Of a DNA stretch of 38,819 nt, positions 38,524 through 38,819 are shown in pieces. Every line of letters starts with the position of its first letter. Within the stretch, counting starts at the first letter, position 1. Made by a program: the position numbers and the translations under genes. Source of the DNA: an uncultured Candidatus Pelagibacter sp. (GTDB lineage Bacteria; Pseudomonadota; Alphaproteobacteria; Pelagibacterales; Pelagibacteraceae); contig CAJQTO010000049.1 of the NCBI GenBank assembly GCA_905620465.1, positions 1-38,819 of the forward strand, read 5' to 3'. The notes under the pieces were generated by a model. It did no database searches and was not told the origin of the DNA. It saw nothing but the letters and a program-made list of their open reading frames with translations.

Positions 38524-38819
38524 TTATTCTTGTAATTTGCCGTTTTTCCAAGTTCCCTTTTTTTCTTTTCCATCAGACCAAATAAACTTTCCTTCTCCAT
38601 TCATGAAACCATTAGCCCATTCACCTTCATAATTTGAGCCATCTGGAAAAGTTAAAATTCCTTTTCCACTCCACTCACTATTTTTAAATTCACCTTTGTA
38701 AATATATCCATTGGGCCATGTTTCAACTCCTTGTCCATGTTTTTGTGTACTAACCCAATCCCCTTCATAAACTGTGTTGTCTGTATAAGTCCATTTACCA
38801 AAACCATTTTCACAATTTC
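38524..38819 (-). CDS. MORN-repeat protein, C-terminal part (runs off the window edge)
   Basis: Reverse strand reads ...GKWTYTDNTVYEGDWVSTQKHGQGVETWPNGYIYKGEFKNSEWSGKGILTFPDGSNYEGEWANGFMNGEGKFIWSDGKEKKGTWKNGKLQE*; repeated YEGxW/GxGxxxxxDG units. Confidence 0.82.
   Translation of the reverse strand, partial: NCENGFGKWTYTDNTVYEGDWVSTQKHGQGVETWPNGYIYKGEFKNSEWSGKGILTFPDGSNYEGEWANGFMNGEGKFIWSDGKEKKGTWKNGKLQE

Noticed and set aside
1-38819. rRNA, tRNA, CRISPR array, prophage or transposon
   Set aside because: None recognised by eye; tRNAscan-SE, Infernal and ISfinder searches would be needed to exclude them firmly.

Overview
AT-rich, very compact window (genes often abut or overlap by 1-17 nt). 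Gene content and protein sequences look like a streamlined SAR11/Pelagibacterales-type alphaproteobacterial chromosome; the taxonomy is inferred from protein resemblance only. Main blocks: (1) ~0.2-9.7 kb, molybdenum cofactor synthesis (moaA, moaC, moaD, moaE, mocA-like, moaB) around a CO-dehydrogenase-like xanthine-oxidase-family enzyme (coxM/L/S/G plus two XdhC-type maturation genes). The large subunit carries AYRGAGR, the form II signature, so the substrate is unknown. (2) ~9.7-15.4 kb, TSUP permease, 2OG-Fe oxygenase-like protein, homocysteine S-methyltransferase family protein, DUF3726-like protein, an unrecognised 553-aa protein and an M19 dipeptidase homologue that appears to lack half of its metal site. 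(3) ~15.5-22.6 kb, purEK, metallo-hydrolase, GNAT, cold-shock protein, alpha/beta hydrolase, cupin, racemase, EamA transporter. (4) ~22.6-37.9 kb, methylated-osmolyte/C1 block: soxGADB-type heterotetrameric oxidase, fhs, a glpK / gpsA-like / glutamine-amidotransferase operon, a tmm-type flavin monooxygenase directly followed by a cupin that I recognise as DddK-like DMSP lyase, and a betaine/TMAO-type ABC transporter with a double-length permease. Strongest leads: the tmm-dddK pair (possible DMSP->DMS->DMSO unit), the M19-like/553-aa/DUF3726 operon facing a homocysteine methyltransferase gene, a homopolymer frameshift in a DUF1244 gene, the form II Mo-hydroxylase cluster, and the glpK-gpsA-like-GAT operon. 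No rRNA, tRNA, CRISPR or transposon was recognised.
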